From contig JBFWVJ010000002.1 in assembly GCA_050246795.1 (NCBI GenBank), forward strand, positions 1-64,000: a stretch of 64,000 nucleotides of DNA, read 5' to 3'. Both the position numbers and the translations under genes were made by a program. Every line of letters starts with the position of its first letter. Position 1 is the first letter of the stretch. Positions 34,949 through 43,767 of the stretch are shown here, piece by piece. Under the pieces are notes generated by a model. The model searched no databases. It was not told the origin of the DNA and was given only the letters and a program-made list of their open reading frames with translations. The DNA is from JBFWVJ01 sp050246795 (GTDB lineage: Bacteria; Patescibacteriota; Gracilibacteria; JAUYGZ01).

Positions 34949-35272
34949 ATGTCCTTCTCCCATCTCAAAGACCTCATCCCCAAAGCTGCCAACAAACTTC
35001 ATCTCCATGGTGAAATGAACGCGGCCTTGGTGTTGAATCGGGCTGGAACAGCTTTACGAGAAGTCTTCGCGGAGCAGATCTCTCGCCAGATTCAGCTCAA
35101 GAAGTTTCAGGAAGGCATTTTGTGGTGTGTGGTTTCTCATCCGGTGATCGCGCAAGAACTGCAGATGAAAAGTCCGGTCATTCGCGAAAAGATCAATGAT
35201 GCGTTTGGTCAGGTAGTGGTGAAGCAGATTCGGAGTTTTCAAGAGGCTGCGGAACCGGAGGAGGCATTTTAA
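34949..35272 (+). CDS. DUF721 / DciA-like protein
   Basis: I chose the ATG at 34949 (MSFSHLKDLIPKAANKL, 107 residues), since the longer frame begins inside the octamer repeat tract. The pattern AGTALREVFAEQISRQIQLKKFQEGILWCVVSHPVIAQELQ (quoted only to name its DUF721 layout: helix, strand, VxSPxxxQEL-like turn) matches small DUF721 proteins. In many bacteria DciA loads the replicative helicase. That role is known for the family but not shown here. dxr starts 9 bp downstream. Confidence 0.7.
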   Translation: MSFSHLKDLIPKAANKLHLHGEMNAALVLNRAGTALREVFAEQISRQIQLKKFQEGILWCVVSHPVIAQELQMKSPVIREKINDAFGQVVVKQIRSFQEAAEPEEAF

Positions 35273-35281
35273 TTCCATTGT

Positions 35282-36313
35282 ATGCAACGAATCGTCCTGC
35301 TCGGCGCCACCGGATCGATCGGAGATCAGACCCTGAATATCATCAGCCGATATCCAGATCTTTTCCAAGTGGTCGCCATGTCTGCGAAAGCAAATGGAGA
35401 AAAGTTGGTAGAACGGGCTGATGAATTCAAAGTGGAACGATTCTTTCTCACGGATGGGGCGACAGGAGATGAGCGACAAGTGAACAAGATGGAAGATCTG
35501 GTCGATGAGGCCATCGATCATGTGATCGTCGGCGACCACGGCCTCCAAAGCTTTCAGACGGTCTTAAAGGCCCTGGCGATGCGCAAGCGGGTTTCCATTG
35601 CGAATAAAGAGCTCCTCATCGCCCATGGGCAAGACTTGGTGTACTTCGCGCAGGAGCAGCAAGCGGAACTCATCCCACTCGACAGCGAACACAATGGTCT
35701 GTTTCAGGCTTTGAAAGGAGAAAGGATCTCCGATGTGCGGAGGCTGATCATCACCGCTTCAGGCGGTCCCTTCCGTGATCGGAATTGGTCGGAATTACGT
35801 GAGGTCACCGTAGAACAGGTGTTGAAACATCCCACTTGGACCATGGGCCGGAAGACGACGGTGGATAGCGCCACGCTGGTCAACAAGGCTTTTGAAGTCA
35901 TCGAAACCCATCATCTCTTCGGCATCCCTTACGAGCAGATCGAAGTACGACTTCATCCCCAGAGTATCATTCACTCCATCGTGGAGTTTCAGGATGGGAA
36001 TACGAAGATGGTCGCTTCCAAACCCGACATGAGATTCCCCATCGGCTATGCATTGTTTTCTCCGCAAAGGGCCCCTGAGGTGCTGACGGGAGACCAGAGT
36101 GGGTATGTGGACTTTGATCGTCCCTTGGAGTTGAGCCAGATCGAAGCAGGACGATTTCCTTGCTTTGACTTCGTCCTGGAAGTTGCCAAAAAGAACCCCT
36201 TGGCCTTACGACAGCTCATCGAGAATGACGAATTCGCAGTCCATTCATTTTTGCGAGGGGAAATACCCATGACCGATATTTTGCCACTCCTTCATGAAGG
36301 CATTGAACTATGA
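35282..36313 (+). CDS. dxr: 1-deoxy-D-xylulose 5-phosphate reductoisomerase
   Basis: Dxr makes 2-C-methyl-D-erythritol 4-phosphate, the first committed step of the non-mevalonate isoprenoid pathway. The 343-residue protein starts MQRIVLLGATGSIGDQTLNI (NADPH loop). Next come NKELLIAHG, LIPLDSEHNGLFQAL with the metal-site Asp and Glu, LIITASGGPFRD, TWTMGRKTTVDSATLVNKAFE and RLHPQSIIHSIVEF. It is about 45 residues shorter than most Dxr, mainly at the C-terminal helical domain. The stop overlaps the ispDF start by 4 bases, so the next steps of the path are encoded directly behind. Confidence 0.95.
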   Translation: MQRIVLLGATGSIGDQTLNIISRYPDLFQVVAMSAKANGEKLVERADEFKVERFFLTDGATGDERQVNKMEDLVDEAIDHVIVGDHGLQSFQTVLKALAMRKRVSIANKELLIAHGQDLVYFAQEQQAELIPLDSEHNGLFQALKGERISDVRRLIITASGGPFRDRNWSELREVTVEQVLKHPTWTMGRKTTVDSATLVNKAFEVIETHHLFGIPYEQIEVRLHPQSIIHSIVEFQDGNTKMVASKPDMRFPIGYALFSPQRAPEVLTGDQSGYVDFDRPLELSQIEAGRFPCFDFVLEVAKKNPLALRQLIENDEFAVHSFLRGEIPMTDILPLLHEGIEL

Positions 36314-37392
36314 AAACCTCCATCATCCTTGTCGCGGCTGGGAAAGGAGAGCGCTTTGGTCAGCCGAAGTGGCAGGTTCGACTTATGGGAAAAACGCTCT
36401 TGGAGTGGTGCTTGGAAACCCTTGAACCCTTGGAATTTGAGAAGGAAGTGATCGTCGTGGGTGCTGACGGTCTCCCAGGTGGTGAGACAAGGCATGCTTC
36501 GGTGCTTGAAGGCTTGAAGCAAGCGAAGGGCGAGCTGGTCATTCTTCACAACGTCGCTAATCCACTCGCAAGCGGGGAAGATTTCCAGCGAGTACACCAG
36601 GAAATCATGAAGCATGATGTGGCCTGCTTTGTTGGACAGAGGGCAGTGGATACCTTGAGGCAAGTCAAAGATGGAGCCAGTGCGACCCTCGATCGTTCTG
36701 ATGTGTGGAGGGTCCAGACTCCTCAAGGATTCAGAAGAGAGAGCCTGATGAATGCGGTGGAAACGAATCAAGATCCGAAGATCACAGATGAAATCCAACT
36801 GTTCGAACCGACTGGAAAGGTACTTGCTTTGGAAACTTCCCCGATGAATCAAAAAATCACCTATCCAGAGGATCTTGAAATGATGGAACGATTTCTCAGC
36901 AGTGAAACCCTGGTTGGGATCGGAGAAGATTCTCACCCGTTCGATGCTTCGGGAACCATGATGCTCGGGGGAGTAGAAGTGCTAGGACTTCCTAAGCTGA
37001 AGGGGAATTCTGATGGAGATGTGATCTTGCACGCGCTCTTCAATGCCATTAGTTCCGCCATCGGTGAACGCTCGCTTGGAGTCACGGCTGATCCCATGGC
37101 CGAGCAGGGGATCATTGATTCTTCCGAGTATCTGAAAATCATTTTGGATCAAGTCAAAAAGAACGGGTTTATGATCAAGAATGTTTCCATCAGCCTTGAG
37201 TGCGCTCAGCCCAAGATCGAGCCTCTGATCGAGCAGCTGAAGGCATCTCTCTCTGAACTGTTCTCGATCAACCCTCAACAAGTCGGCATCACTGCCACAA
37301 GTGGTGAAGGACTCACCCCATTCGGAAAAGGTGAAGGAGTGAAGTGCAGCTGTGTGGTGAGCCTGAAGCGCTACAGTCTCTCCGGGTCATAA
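36310..37392 (+). CDS. ispDF: Bifunctional IspD/IspF
   Basis: This fused enzyme (360 residues) combines 4-diphosphocytidyl-methylerythritol synthase (IspD, residues about 1-200) and methylerythritol cyclodiphosphate synthase (IspF, about 203-360). IspD marks are VAAGKGERFGQPKWQ, with the CTP loop, and WRVQTPQGFRRE. IspF marks are GIGEDSHPF with the metal Asp and His, GNSDGDVILHAL with the third metal His, and ITATSGEGLTPFGKGEG. The usual His of the GHSD turn is Asn here. Fusions of this kind are known in several bacteria. The gene overlaps dxr by 4 bases, and its end overlaps the convergent gene by 22 bases. Confidence 0.94.
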   Translation: MKTSIILVAAGKGERFGQPKWQVRLMGKTLLEWCLETLEPLEFEKEVIVVGADGLPGGETRHASVLEGLKQAKGELVILHNVANPLASGEDFQRVHQEIMKHDVACFVGQRAVDTLRQVKDGASATLDRSDVWRVQTPQGFRRESLMNAVETNQDPKITDEIQLFEPTGKVLALETSPMNQKITYPEDLEMMERFLSSETLVGIGEDSHPFDASGTMMLGGVEVLGLPKLKGNSDGDVILHALFNAISSAIGERSLGVTADPMAEQGIIDSSEYLKIILDQVKKNGFMIKNVSISLECAQPKIEPLIEQLKASLSELFSINPQQVGITATSGEGLTPFGKGEGVKCSCVVSLKRYSLSGS

Positions 37393-38165
37393 AACATCTT
37401 CATCGGCTTTTGATCCAGGATGAGTTCGAGACAGTATCCATCTGAGGTCAGCACGAATGCCGGTTCAAAGGACTCTTCCTCATCTGTTCTGGTCGAAATC
37501 GGTTCGCATTGGACTTTCGCTTGTTCGGCTTTTTTCCGGAGTTGTTGAAAGGTCAGGGGAGAAGTTTTCATATTCCGAAGTGAGTTTTTGAGAACTCCCA
37601 TGACCTGACGCGGACTCACTGTTTTTGTCTTTGGAGCCGGAGGTTTTTCTGTCCGGAAAAATGATAAGAGCCCCTTTTTTGGTTTTGCTTGTTCCTTTCT
37701 GATCTGACGGCAGATTTGATAAAAGTGCGCCCCGGAGAGGCGGTACCCTTGATCAATAAACCATGCTGTAAATTCCTTCTCTCTTTGCAGATCGGGCACT
37801 TGAGGACTGTTCATTCGACTTGGTGCTTTCTCTGATGGTGATGTGAGCGTTTTTTTTACTTCTCCTCGAGTTGTTTGAGATTCCTTTATGAGGTTTTCAG
37901 CAGCCTTGCAAAAAGCTAGAAATTGCATAAGCCGCTCTTGAAAACTTCGGTCATCTCCTATTCTTTTGATCACGATGTTTATGAGATCGATCTGAGGGTT
38001 CGGAAAGGCTTGGTATTGTTCACCGGGAACACCCAAGAAGTTTCTCAAGTCTTCCTTGAAGCCGGCTTCTCGGCTGAGTCGATGCCGGACCTCGAGAATG
38101 AGCCGACCATTGTGGTCCGGGGCATACTCGGGATTTGGCGTCTTGGTATGTTGGTCGAGGGACAT
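37371..38165 (-). CDS. Hypothetical protein
   Basis: This 264-residue soluble protein is rich in Lys, Gln and Glu. A helical N-terminal half is followed by a basic linker (KAPSRMN) and a mixed region. The last 40 residues (FVLTSDGYCLELILDQKPM) look beta-rich. I recognise no family. The neighbouring minus-strand gene at 38274 has similar length, composition and layout, and the two may be distant paralogues. The end overlaps ispDF by 22 bp on opposite strands. Confidence 0.5.
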   Translation of the reverse strand: MSLDQHTKTPNPEYAPDHNGRLILEVRHRLSREAGFKEDLRNFLGVPGEQYQAFPNPQIDLINIVIKRIGDDRSFQERLMQFLAFCKAAENLIKESQTTRGEVKKTLTSPSEKAPSRMNSPQVPDLQREKEFTAWFIDQGYRLSGAHFYQICRQIRKEQAKPKKGLLSFFRTEKPPAPKTKTVSPRQVMGVLKNSLRNMKTSPLTFQQLRKKAEQAKVQCEPISTRTDEEESFEPAFVLTSDGYCLELILDQKPMKMFYDPERL

Positions 38166-38273
38166 AAGAGAAGGTCAGTCTGTATCCCATCTTATGAAGA
38201 CTCGAGCACGAAGAAAAGCCTTTCATGGCGGACAAGGGCCGATTCTGTTGTCCCGGGTCGCCATCATGGGTGA

Positions 38274-38930
38274 TTACGCGACCAGAAAGTTTCCAATGTT
38301 TGTCTCATAAAGGCTGAGCAATCGTTGATCGGTGGAAAGGATCATGCCGAAGTAGTCGATTTCACTGATCTTGGTGGCGATCGCGCCGAACTCATCTCTT
38401 GTGAGGACCTTTACTCCACAGTTTCTCGCAAAGCTGATCATTTGTACGAAGCTGGTTGGAAGTGGTTTTCTGGACTTTTTATACATATTTCTGATTTGTT
38501 GATGGAGTGACTCTTCCTTCATGGGGAGCAAGGTGTTTCGGGTGATTTCCACGCTGTTTCCCTTCATGATGCGAAAAAACTCAGACTGGAGCTGTTCCTT
38601 GAGCCTGTCCAATGGAATTTCTCGGGTTCGACTCAGGACATCTGACATCTCCAGGTCAAATGAGCTTTCCCTCTCCACATTTGGCGCTGGAGGAGCTTGT
38701 TTTTGTTCATACAGCAGCCTCTCGATTTGTAAGCGGAACTCTTGCCTGACTGTCATGAGGACCGTAAGTCGAAACAAGATTTCAGCCAACTTGAGATCTC
38801 CGGAGTCTTCTAGAGCGTGGTTGATGTACTGAATGAAGTTGTTGATACGCTTCTGGACTTCCTCGCGATCTTGGGATCCTGATGGTTGTTCCAGGTCTGT
38901 CATGGGATTAGAATGAGGGTAATGGGTCAT
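38274..38930 (-). CDS. Hypothetical protein
   Basis: I chose the ATG at 38930 (MTHYPHSNPMTDLEQ, 218 residues). The longer frame to 39065 would run through the start of ispE on the other strand. The protein is soluble and mostly helical, with charged heptad-like stretches (EEVQKRINNFIQYINHALED). The C-terminal part (NCGVKVLTRDEFGAIATKISE) is more compact. No family is recognised. It is divergent from ispE with a gap of about 20 bp, so the two share a small promoter region. Confidence 0.5.
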   Translation of the reverse strand: MTHYPHSNPMTDLEQPSGSQDREEVQKRINNFIQYINHALEDSGDLKLAEILFRLTVLMTVRQEFRLQIERLLYEQKQAPPAPNVERESSFDLEMSDVLSRTREIPLDRLKEQLQSEFFRIMKGNSVEITRNTLLPMKEESLHQQIRNMYKKSRKPLPTSFVQMISFARNCGVKVLTRDEFGAIATKISEIDYFGMILSTDQRLLSLYETNIGNFLVA

Positions 38931-38949
38931 TATATCATTTCTTTTCAAG

Positions 38950-39738
38950 GTGCAGAAAGTCCTCCTCCGATCCCCGGCCAAGATAAATGTCACACTCGAT
39001 ATTCTGGGAAAAGATGAACGAGTGGGGAAGCACTTCGTGAATACGATTTTGTATCGTGATGACACGCTGTTCGATGAAATCGAGCTTCAACCCATTGAAG
39101 AAGAGAGCAACCGGCTTCACTGCGATCACCCCGATGTCCCCCTGGGCGAGGAGAATACGTTGCTGCAGGCTTTAAGGGCTTTGAAGGTCTCAGGGTGGGA
39201 GGTACGCTTGAAGAAATGTATTCCGGTCCAATCTGGCCTGGGCGGCGGGAGCAGCAATGCGGCGGCGATCCTTCGATACTTCGGAGCGAAGATGCATCGA
39301 AGCCTTCACGAGCTCGAGGAAATCGGCCGTCAGATCGGTGCCGATGTGCCTTTTTTTCTCCAAGAGGAGAACCTGGTCTACTGCGAGGGTTTTGGCGATC
39401 AGATCGTCCAAGGCTGGAATATCAAACCCCTGCCGATCACGTATCTCGAGACGGGTATTCAGGTTTCGACAGCTGAAGGATACGCCAGGCTTGACCTCGA
39501 TCTTTGCGGAGAACAATCAGCTCAAACCGAGCTCCTGCTCAAAAAACTTCAGAAGGATCCTGAGTTGCCATCGGAGATCTGGGAGCACTTCATTCACAAT
39601 GACTTTGAGCTTCGTTTTTTCGAACAGTATCCCGAATGGAAAGGAAAGGGGAATCTGTGCGGGAGTGGGGGGAGGATGTGGAAGTTCGAGGAGAGATCAA
39701 TGGTGGGCAGAGAGGGATTCGAACCCCCGAAGGCGTAA
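38950..39738 (+). CDS. ispE: 4-diphosphocytidyl-2-C-methyl-D-erythritol kinase
   Basis: IspE phosphorylates the product of IspD in the non-mevalonate path. The frame starts with GTG at 38950 (MQKVLLRSPAKINVTLDILG, 262 residues). GHMP-kinase marks are SPAKINVTLDILG and the ATP loop IPVQSGLGGGSSNAAAIL. The usual third motif is seen as NLCGSGGRMW near the end. After this the chain departs from the family and reads through sequence antisense to tRNA-Tyr, ending at a TAA inside that gene. The last 15 or so residues may be a recent extension after loss of the true end. Confidence 0.85.
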   Translation: MQKVLLRSPAKINVTLDILGKDERVGKHFVNTILYRDDTLFDEIELQPIEEESNRLHCDHPDVPLGEENTLLQALRALKVSGWEVRLKKCIPVQSGLGGGSSNAAAILRYFGAKMHRSLHELEEIGRQIGADVPFFLQEENLVYCEGFGDQIVQGWNIKPLPITYLETGIQVSTAEGYARLDLDLCGEQSAQTELLLKKLQKDPELPSEIWEHFIHNDFELRFFEQYPEWKGKGNLCGSGGRMWKFEERSMVGREGFEPPKA

Positions 39739-39786
39739 GCCAGCGGATTTACAGTCCGCCCCATTTGGCCACTCTGGTATCTGCCC
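39701..39786 (-). tRNA. tRNA-Tyr (anticodon GTA)
   Basis: On the minus strand the acceptor 5' arm GGGCAGA pairs with TCTGCCC, followed by an encoded ACCA end. The anticodon loop CTGTAAA gives GTA. The variable arm is long (class II), as expected for bacterial tRNA-Tyr, and the T loop is GGTTCGAATCC. The 3' part is overlapped on the other strand by the last codons of ispE. Confidence 0.95.
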
Positions 39787-39918
39787 GAAATGTGCCCTGA
39801 GAGACTATCAAACCACGTCTCAGCAGGCAATAAAATTGATCAAAGAAAGTATATCACTTTTCTGAAAAAAGGTATTGTCGAAATCCATGGCCTTTGCTAC
39901 CTTACTTGGGCACTCATT

Positions 39919-39994
39919 GCCACTTTAGCTCAGTTGGTAGAGCAACGGTTTTGTAAACCGTGGGTCGTCGGTTCGAGCCCGACAAGTGGCTCCA
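39919..39994 (+). tRNA. tRNA-Thr (anticodon TGT)
   Basis: The 76-bp gene starts GCCACTTTAGCTCAGTTGG. The acceptor arms GCCACTT and AAGTGGC pair, the anticodon loop TTTGTAA gives TGT, the T loop is GGTTCGAGCCC and the CCA end is encoded. Confidence 0.96.
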
Positions 39995-40084
39995 TTTTTC
40001 TCTCGTATCTTCGATTTCTCAAAGAATCAGTGGTGAACTGATGTTTTCTGAGTGTCATTGGAGAACGAAAATCACCTCAAGCAC

Positions 40085-40112
40085 TTTACATTTTTACAAA
40101 ATGTACTAGAAT
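40085..40112 (+). promoter_or_regulatory. Possible promoter with inverted repeat
   Basis: TTTACA (40085-40090) and TAGAAT (40107-40112) are 16 bp apart, ahead of the gene at 40134. The inverted repeat ACATTTT-N3-AAAATGT (40088-40104) fills the spacer and could be an operator. Confidence 0.4.
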
Positions 40113-40133
40113 GCGGCCCCGTTAACTTTTGAA

Positions 40134-40481
40134 ATGAACTATCCTTCGTTTGATCGAGAACAAAACGTCTTTGAAATCAAGACAGAATACACCGAGGAAG
40201 AGTGCAATCATTTCTTCCCTTTTCTCGATGAGGGCTTTTACCGACTGGATAGATCTCTCTTCTTAGTTCGTATTGAAGGATTTGGGGCCATCATTCAGTC
40301 TGTGAATGAATCAGAAATTGATAGACTCTCTTCAGAAAAAAATATAGAGTGCGACATTAAGAAGCTCCCGCTGCATCTCGCGGCTGTCTTTGAATCACAT
40401 CTTTCGTTTTACAAACTGAGCCAGATCATGGAATCCATGCATCGGATGATCAGTGAAGGGTATGATCCGGAGATGAACTAG
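40134..40481 (+). CDS. Hypothetical protein
   Basis: This 115-residue acidic soluble protein begins MNYPSFDREQNVFEIKTEYTEEE. No membrane segment, cysteine pair or known motif is visible, and I recognise no family. It has its own possible promoter just upstream and ends 80 bp before murB, so it may be the first gene of the murB transcript. Confidence 0.5.
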   Translation: MNYPSFDREQNVFEIKTEYTEEECNHFFPFLDEGFYRLDRSLFLVRIEGFGAIIQSVNESEIDRLSSEKNIECDIKKLPLHLAAVFESHLSFYKLSQIMESMHRMISEGYDPEMN

Positions 40482-40560
40482 CTTCAGGTTTAGTGCAGTC
40501 ACAGGGACGCTTTTCTTCCCACTCAAAAGCGACTACACTGAATGAGCTCTGAAATCCCCC

Positions 40561-41448
40561 ATGGACATCATCGAACACAAACCCTTGAAAAGTCTGACCT
40601 GGATGAAGGTCGGCGGCACGGCTGATTACTACGTCGAAGTGAGGACACAGGATGAGCTGAGAGCAGCTTTTGACTTCGCGCAAAAAAGAGAGCTTCCGGT
40701 GATCTTCTTAGGACAAGGAAGCAACATGATCGTGCCCGACGAAGGGTTTCGAGGTCTGGTGATCCGACTGATGAATGATGAGGTCCGGTACGACATGGAC
40801 ACTTCTCCAGAAATGGCGACCGTGCACGTGGAAGGGGGGAAAATTCTGTCACGACTCATCCATGAGTCTCGAAAACACGGCCTCAACGGACTGGATAATT
40901 TTGTGGGCATCCCGGGGGTGGTGGGAGCTGCCGTTCGCGGAAATATTGGTATTCCGACTCAGGAGTTCGGCGAACTGGTGAAGTCCGTTGAAATCTTTGA
41001 TGGAAAGGATTTCCGCCATCTGAAACCAGAAGAGTGTCACTTTGTCTACCGTGGAAGCGAGATCAAAGATCAGTATTGGCTGGTTTGGGCGGTTGAATTG
41101 TTGGTCAGCAAGGGTGAGCCTCCGAAAAAGGACGAACTCCTGCTCCAACGCATTGCCAAGCAGCCCAAAGGACACAGCTGTGGGTCGTTTTTCAAGAATC
41201 CTGATCCGAGCAACGGCCTGTTTGCCGGAAAGCTGATCGAAGAGTGCGGCCTGAAGGGGAAGAAAATCGGCGGAGCCCTTATTTCAGAAATGCATGGCAA
41301 TTTTCTCATGAATGACGGTTCCAGTACGGCCCGGGAAGTGCTAGAATTGGCACGTCAGGTCAAGGAGGAAGTGTTTGCGAAAAAGGGGATTTTGTTAGAA
41401 AATGAGGTCTTGATATATGATGCCAATGGCAAGATTGTCGAGCTCTAG
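40561..41448 (+). CDS. murB: UDP-N-acetylenolpyruvoylglucosamine reductase
   Basis: MurB reduces the enolpyruvyl group to make UDP-N-acetylmuramic acid for peptidoglycan. The 295 residues show the FAD-binding part with LTWMKVGGTADYYVEV and IFLGQGSNMIVPDEGF, then GLDNFVGIPGVVGAAVRGNIG, and in the C-terminal domain the catalytic serine loop CGSFFKNPD and a Glu near the end (ILLENEVLIYD). The layout is that of type I MurB. murA, which supplies its substrate, follows 115 bp downstream behind an inverted octamer repeat. Confidence 0.94.
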   Translation: MDIIEHKPLKSLTWMKVGGTADYYVEVRTQDELRAAFDFAQKRELPVIFLGQGSNMIVPDEGFRGLVIRLMNDEVRYDMDTSPEMATVHVEGGKILSRLIHESRKHGLNGLDNFVGIPGVVGAAVRGNIGIPTQEFGELVKSVEIFDGKDFRHLKPEECHFVYRGSEIKDQYWLVWAVELLVSKGEPPKKDELLLQRIAKQPKGHSCGSFFKNPDPSNGLFAGKLIEECGLKGKKIGGALISEMHGNFLMNDGSSTAREVLELARQVKEEVFAKKGILLENEVLIYDANGKIVEL

Positions 41449-41468
41449 TCATTCTTTCATTTGTAATG

Positions 41469-41556
41469 TTGAACAATGAACAATAAACGATAGACAATAA
41501 AAAATCTTCCCATCGTTCATTGTTCATTGTTCATTGTTCATCGTTAATTGTTTATC
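41469..41556. repeat. Inverted octamer repeats between murB and murA
   Basis: Words of the AACAATGAACAATAAACG type on the left are answered by TCATTGTTCATTGTTCATCG on the right, with repeated GTTCATT units. The tract can form a long hairpin. It has the same type as 34864-34948. It ends a few bases before the murA start codon. Confidence 0.65.
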
Positions 41557-41562
41557 GTCATC

Positions 41563-42909
41563 ATGCGCTTCATCGTCCGAGGAGAAAAACCGTTGAAAGG
41601 GGAAGTCACTGTATCGGGTTCAAAGAACGCGGCTTTGCCGATCATCGCGGCCACTTTGCTGACCTCTGAAGAGTGCGTTTTGAAGAATGTGCCCGATATT
41701 CAGGATATCCACAGTATGCTCGAGATCATGAAGCATGTCGGGAGCACTTACACTTTTTCGGACAATGTGCTGAAGATCCAGACGAGCACGATCAAGAATA
41801 CGAAGATCCCTTTGGACCTGGTGAAGAAAATGAGGGCTTCTATTCTGCTCATCGGTCCGATGCTGGCACGAGCTGGAGAAGTACAGATTGGCTTTCCGGG
41901 AGGATGTGTTTTGGGCAAGCGACCGATCGATACCCATCTCGATGCTTTTCGAGAATTAGGAGTTTCTGTGCGTGAAGAGGGCGATGACATTTTTTTAGAA
42001 TCCTCGCGTTTGAAAGCTGGGAAGGTTGTGCTGAAGGAGATTTCAGTGACGGCTACGGAGAATGTCCTCATGCTGGCATCCGCTATCCGGGGTGAGACGG
42101 AAATCCGTCTCGCAGCTCAGGAGCCACATGTGCTCGATCTATGCCATTTCCTGATTTCCGCAGGGGTCTTCATGCAAGGGGAAGGTTCCCACATCATGAC
42201 GGTGAAGGGAGGCAACCCCATCCATGGGGTCGAACATAGGGTCATTTCTGATTATTTGGAAGTGGGGACGATGGCGATCGCAGCGGCCGGTACTTGTGGA
42301 GATGTCGTGATCCATGATGTACGGATCCATGATCTGGATGCCCTCTGGCAAAAAATGCGGGAAGCTGGGATTATTCTCGATTTCATGGACCAATCGGTCC
42401 GTGTACGAGGCGTGAAGAGAATCGAACCGATCGCGAAGCTGGACACAGGGATTTTCCCCAAATTCCCCACGGATTTGCAGGCTCCTTTTATGGTGATGAT
42501 GACGCAGGCCCATGGGGTTTCAAAAGTGTTTGAGACCTTGTTTGAAGGGCGATTGAACTACTTGTTTGAGCTCGAGAAAATGGGAGCGAGGTTTGAATTC
42601 CTCAACCCCCATCAGGCGATCATCATCGGTCCCACTCCGCTTCGGGGTACTCCGATCGCTTCCTGTGATATCCGAGCCGGTGCGGGGATGATCGTAGCCT
42701 CTCTCATGGCGAAAGGAACCACGGAAATCAGCAGCATCAATTACATCGACCGTGGATACGAGCGACTGGATGAAAAGCTGCGAAACCTGGGAGCGAACAT
42801 CGTTCGATGTCAGACCGAGGAAGATTTGAACCAAGTAAAGCGCACCTTGACGTCCGTTCGTGTGCCCACGAGTGGAGATTTAGAGCCATCTGTGCCGATA
42901 ACTTTTTGA
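41563..42909 (+). CDS. murA: UDP-N-acetylglucosamine 1-carboxyvinyltransferase
   Basis: MurA adds enolpyruvate to UDP-GlcNAc, the first committed step of peptidoglycan synthesis. I chose the ATG at 41563 (MRFIVRGEKPLKGEVTVSGSKNAALP, 448 residues). The substrate lysine is in SGSKNAALP. The catalytic cysteine is C115 in GGCVLGKRPID, the fosfomycin-sensitive form, and a late R-G-Y-E-R motif closes the fold. Full length fits the family. murB lies upstream and truB starts 1 bp after the stop. Confidence 0.95.
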   Translation: MRFIVRGEKPLKGEVTVSGSKNAALPIIAATLLTSEECVLKNVPDIQDIHSMLEIMKHVGSTYTFSDNVLKIQTSTIKNTKIPLDLVKKMRASILLIGPMLARAGEVQIGFPGGCVLGKRPIDTHLDAFRELGVSVREEGDDIFLESSRLKAGKVVLKEISVTATENVLMLASAIRGETEIRLAAQEPHVLDLCHFLISAGVFMQGEGSHIMTVKGGNPIHGVEHRVISDYLEVGTMAIAAAGTCGDVVIHDVRIHDLDALWQKMREAGIILDFMDQSVRVRGVKRIEPIAKLDTGIFPKFPTDLQAPFMVMMTQAHGVSKVFETLFEGRLNYLFELEKMGARFEFLNPHQAIIIGPTPLRGTPIASCDIRAGAGMIVASLMAKGTTEISSINYIDRGYERLDEKLRNLGANIVRCQTEEDLNQVKRTLTSVRVPTSGDLEPSVPITF

Positions 42910-42910
42910 G

Positions 42911-43660
42911 ATGAACGGCGCCTTTGTCATTGATAAACCAGCTGGGAACAGTTCTTTCGATGTGCTTCGTGGACTCAAAAAGCGCTTTCTGGAAAAAAAG
43001 ATGGGCTATTTGGGAACCTTGGACCCCTTGGCGACGGGTGTCCTGGTTGTTTTCGTCGGACAAGCGACCAAGCTGATCCCGTATTTTTCTGAAGCAGACA
43101 AGGAATATGTGGCTGAACTAGAATTCGGAAAGACCTCCGACACCTTTGATCGGACTGGACACGTCGAGAGGAGGACTGATGCTGCTCCTCCAACGGAGGA
43201 GAAACTGAAAGAGGCTCTACCGCATTTCCTCGGTCAGCAGTGGCAGATCCAGCCCCCATTTTCAGCGATTCACTTCAAAGGTCAGAGAGCTTACGAACTG
43301 GCGAGAGCAGGGGAGACTTTTGACCTCGGCAAGCGGCAGGTCATCATTTCCGATCTGCAACTCATCGGGTATGAACCACCGAAGGCGACTTTGCGCGTGA
43401 TCTGCTCGAGTGGTACCTACATTCGCTCATTGATTCATGAGCTCGGAGAGCAATTGGAATGCGGAGCGATCATGACAGAGCTTCGGAGAACACGAGTGGG
43501 AAATGTTGTGATTGAAGAGGCCCATTCATTGGAGGAGATTTCTGAAAACAACCTTCTTTCACCAGAAAAAATTATCTCGGAATATATCGACTGGAAGCAT
43601 CGTTCACAGCAGGAAAAAAGCTTTCTGCTGAAGAAATTTTCTGATCCGAATAAAAAATAG
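42911..43660 (+). CDS. truB: tRNA pseudouridine(55) synthase
   Basis: TruB makes pseudouridine 55 in the T loop of tRNA. The 249 residues begin MNGAFVIDKPAGNSSFDVLR. The catalytic aspartate is D38 in GYLGTLDPLATGVL, and further motifs are RTGHVERR, QIQPPFSAIHFKGQRAYELAR and CSSGTYIRSL. The protein is somewhat shorter than the E. coli enzyme, with a reduced C-terminal PUA-like part. It is directly coupled to murA (1 bp gap). Confidence 0.94.
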   Translation: MNGAFVIDKPAGNSSFDVLRGLKKRFLEKKMGYLGTLDPLATGVLVVFVGQATKLIPYFSEADKEYVAELEFGKTSDTFDRTGHVERRTDAAPPTEEKLKEALPHFLGQQWQIQPPFSAIHFKGQRAYELARAGETFDLGKRQVIISDLQLIGYEPPKATLRVICSSGTYIRSLIHELGEQLECGAIMTELRRTRVGNVVIEEAHSLEEISENNLLSPEKIISEYIDWKHRSQQEKSFLLKKFSDPNKK

Positions 43661-43708
43661 TGTGCAATATTGTGGGCATAGAGGTCAATGTGTTGTTAGC
43701 TCTGTCAC

Positions 43709-43737
43709 TTGCAGGAAAGTACTCCATCTCATAGAAT
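43709..43737 (+). promoter_or_regulatory. Possible promoter of the pilin-like gene
   Basis: TTGCAG (43709-43714) and TAGAAT (43732-43737) are exactly 17 bp apart, and the ATG is 31 bp downstream. Confidence 0.45.
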
Positions 43738-43767
43738 CGGGTGTAGTAACTTTTAATTTTTTCAAGA

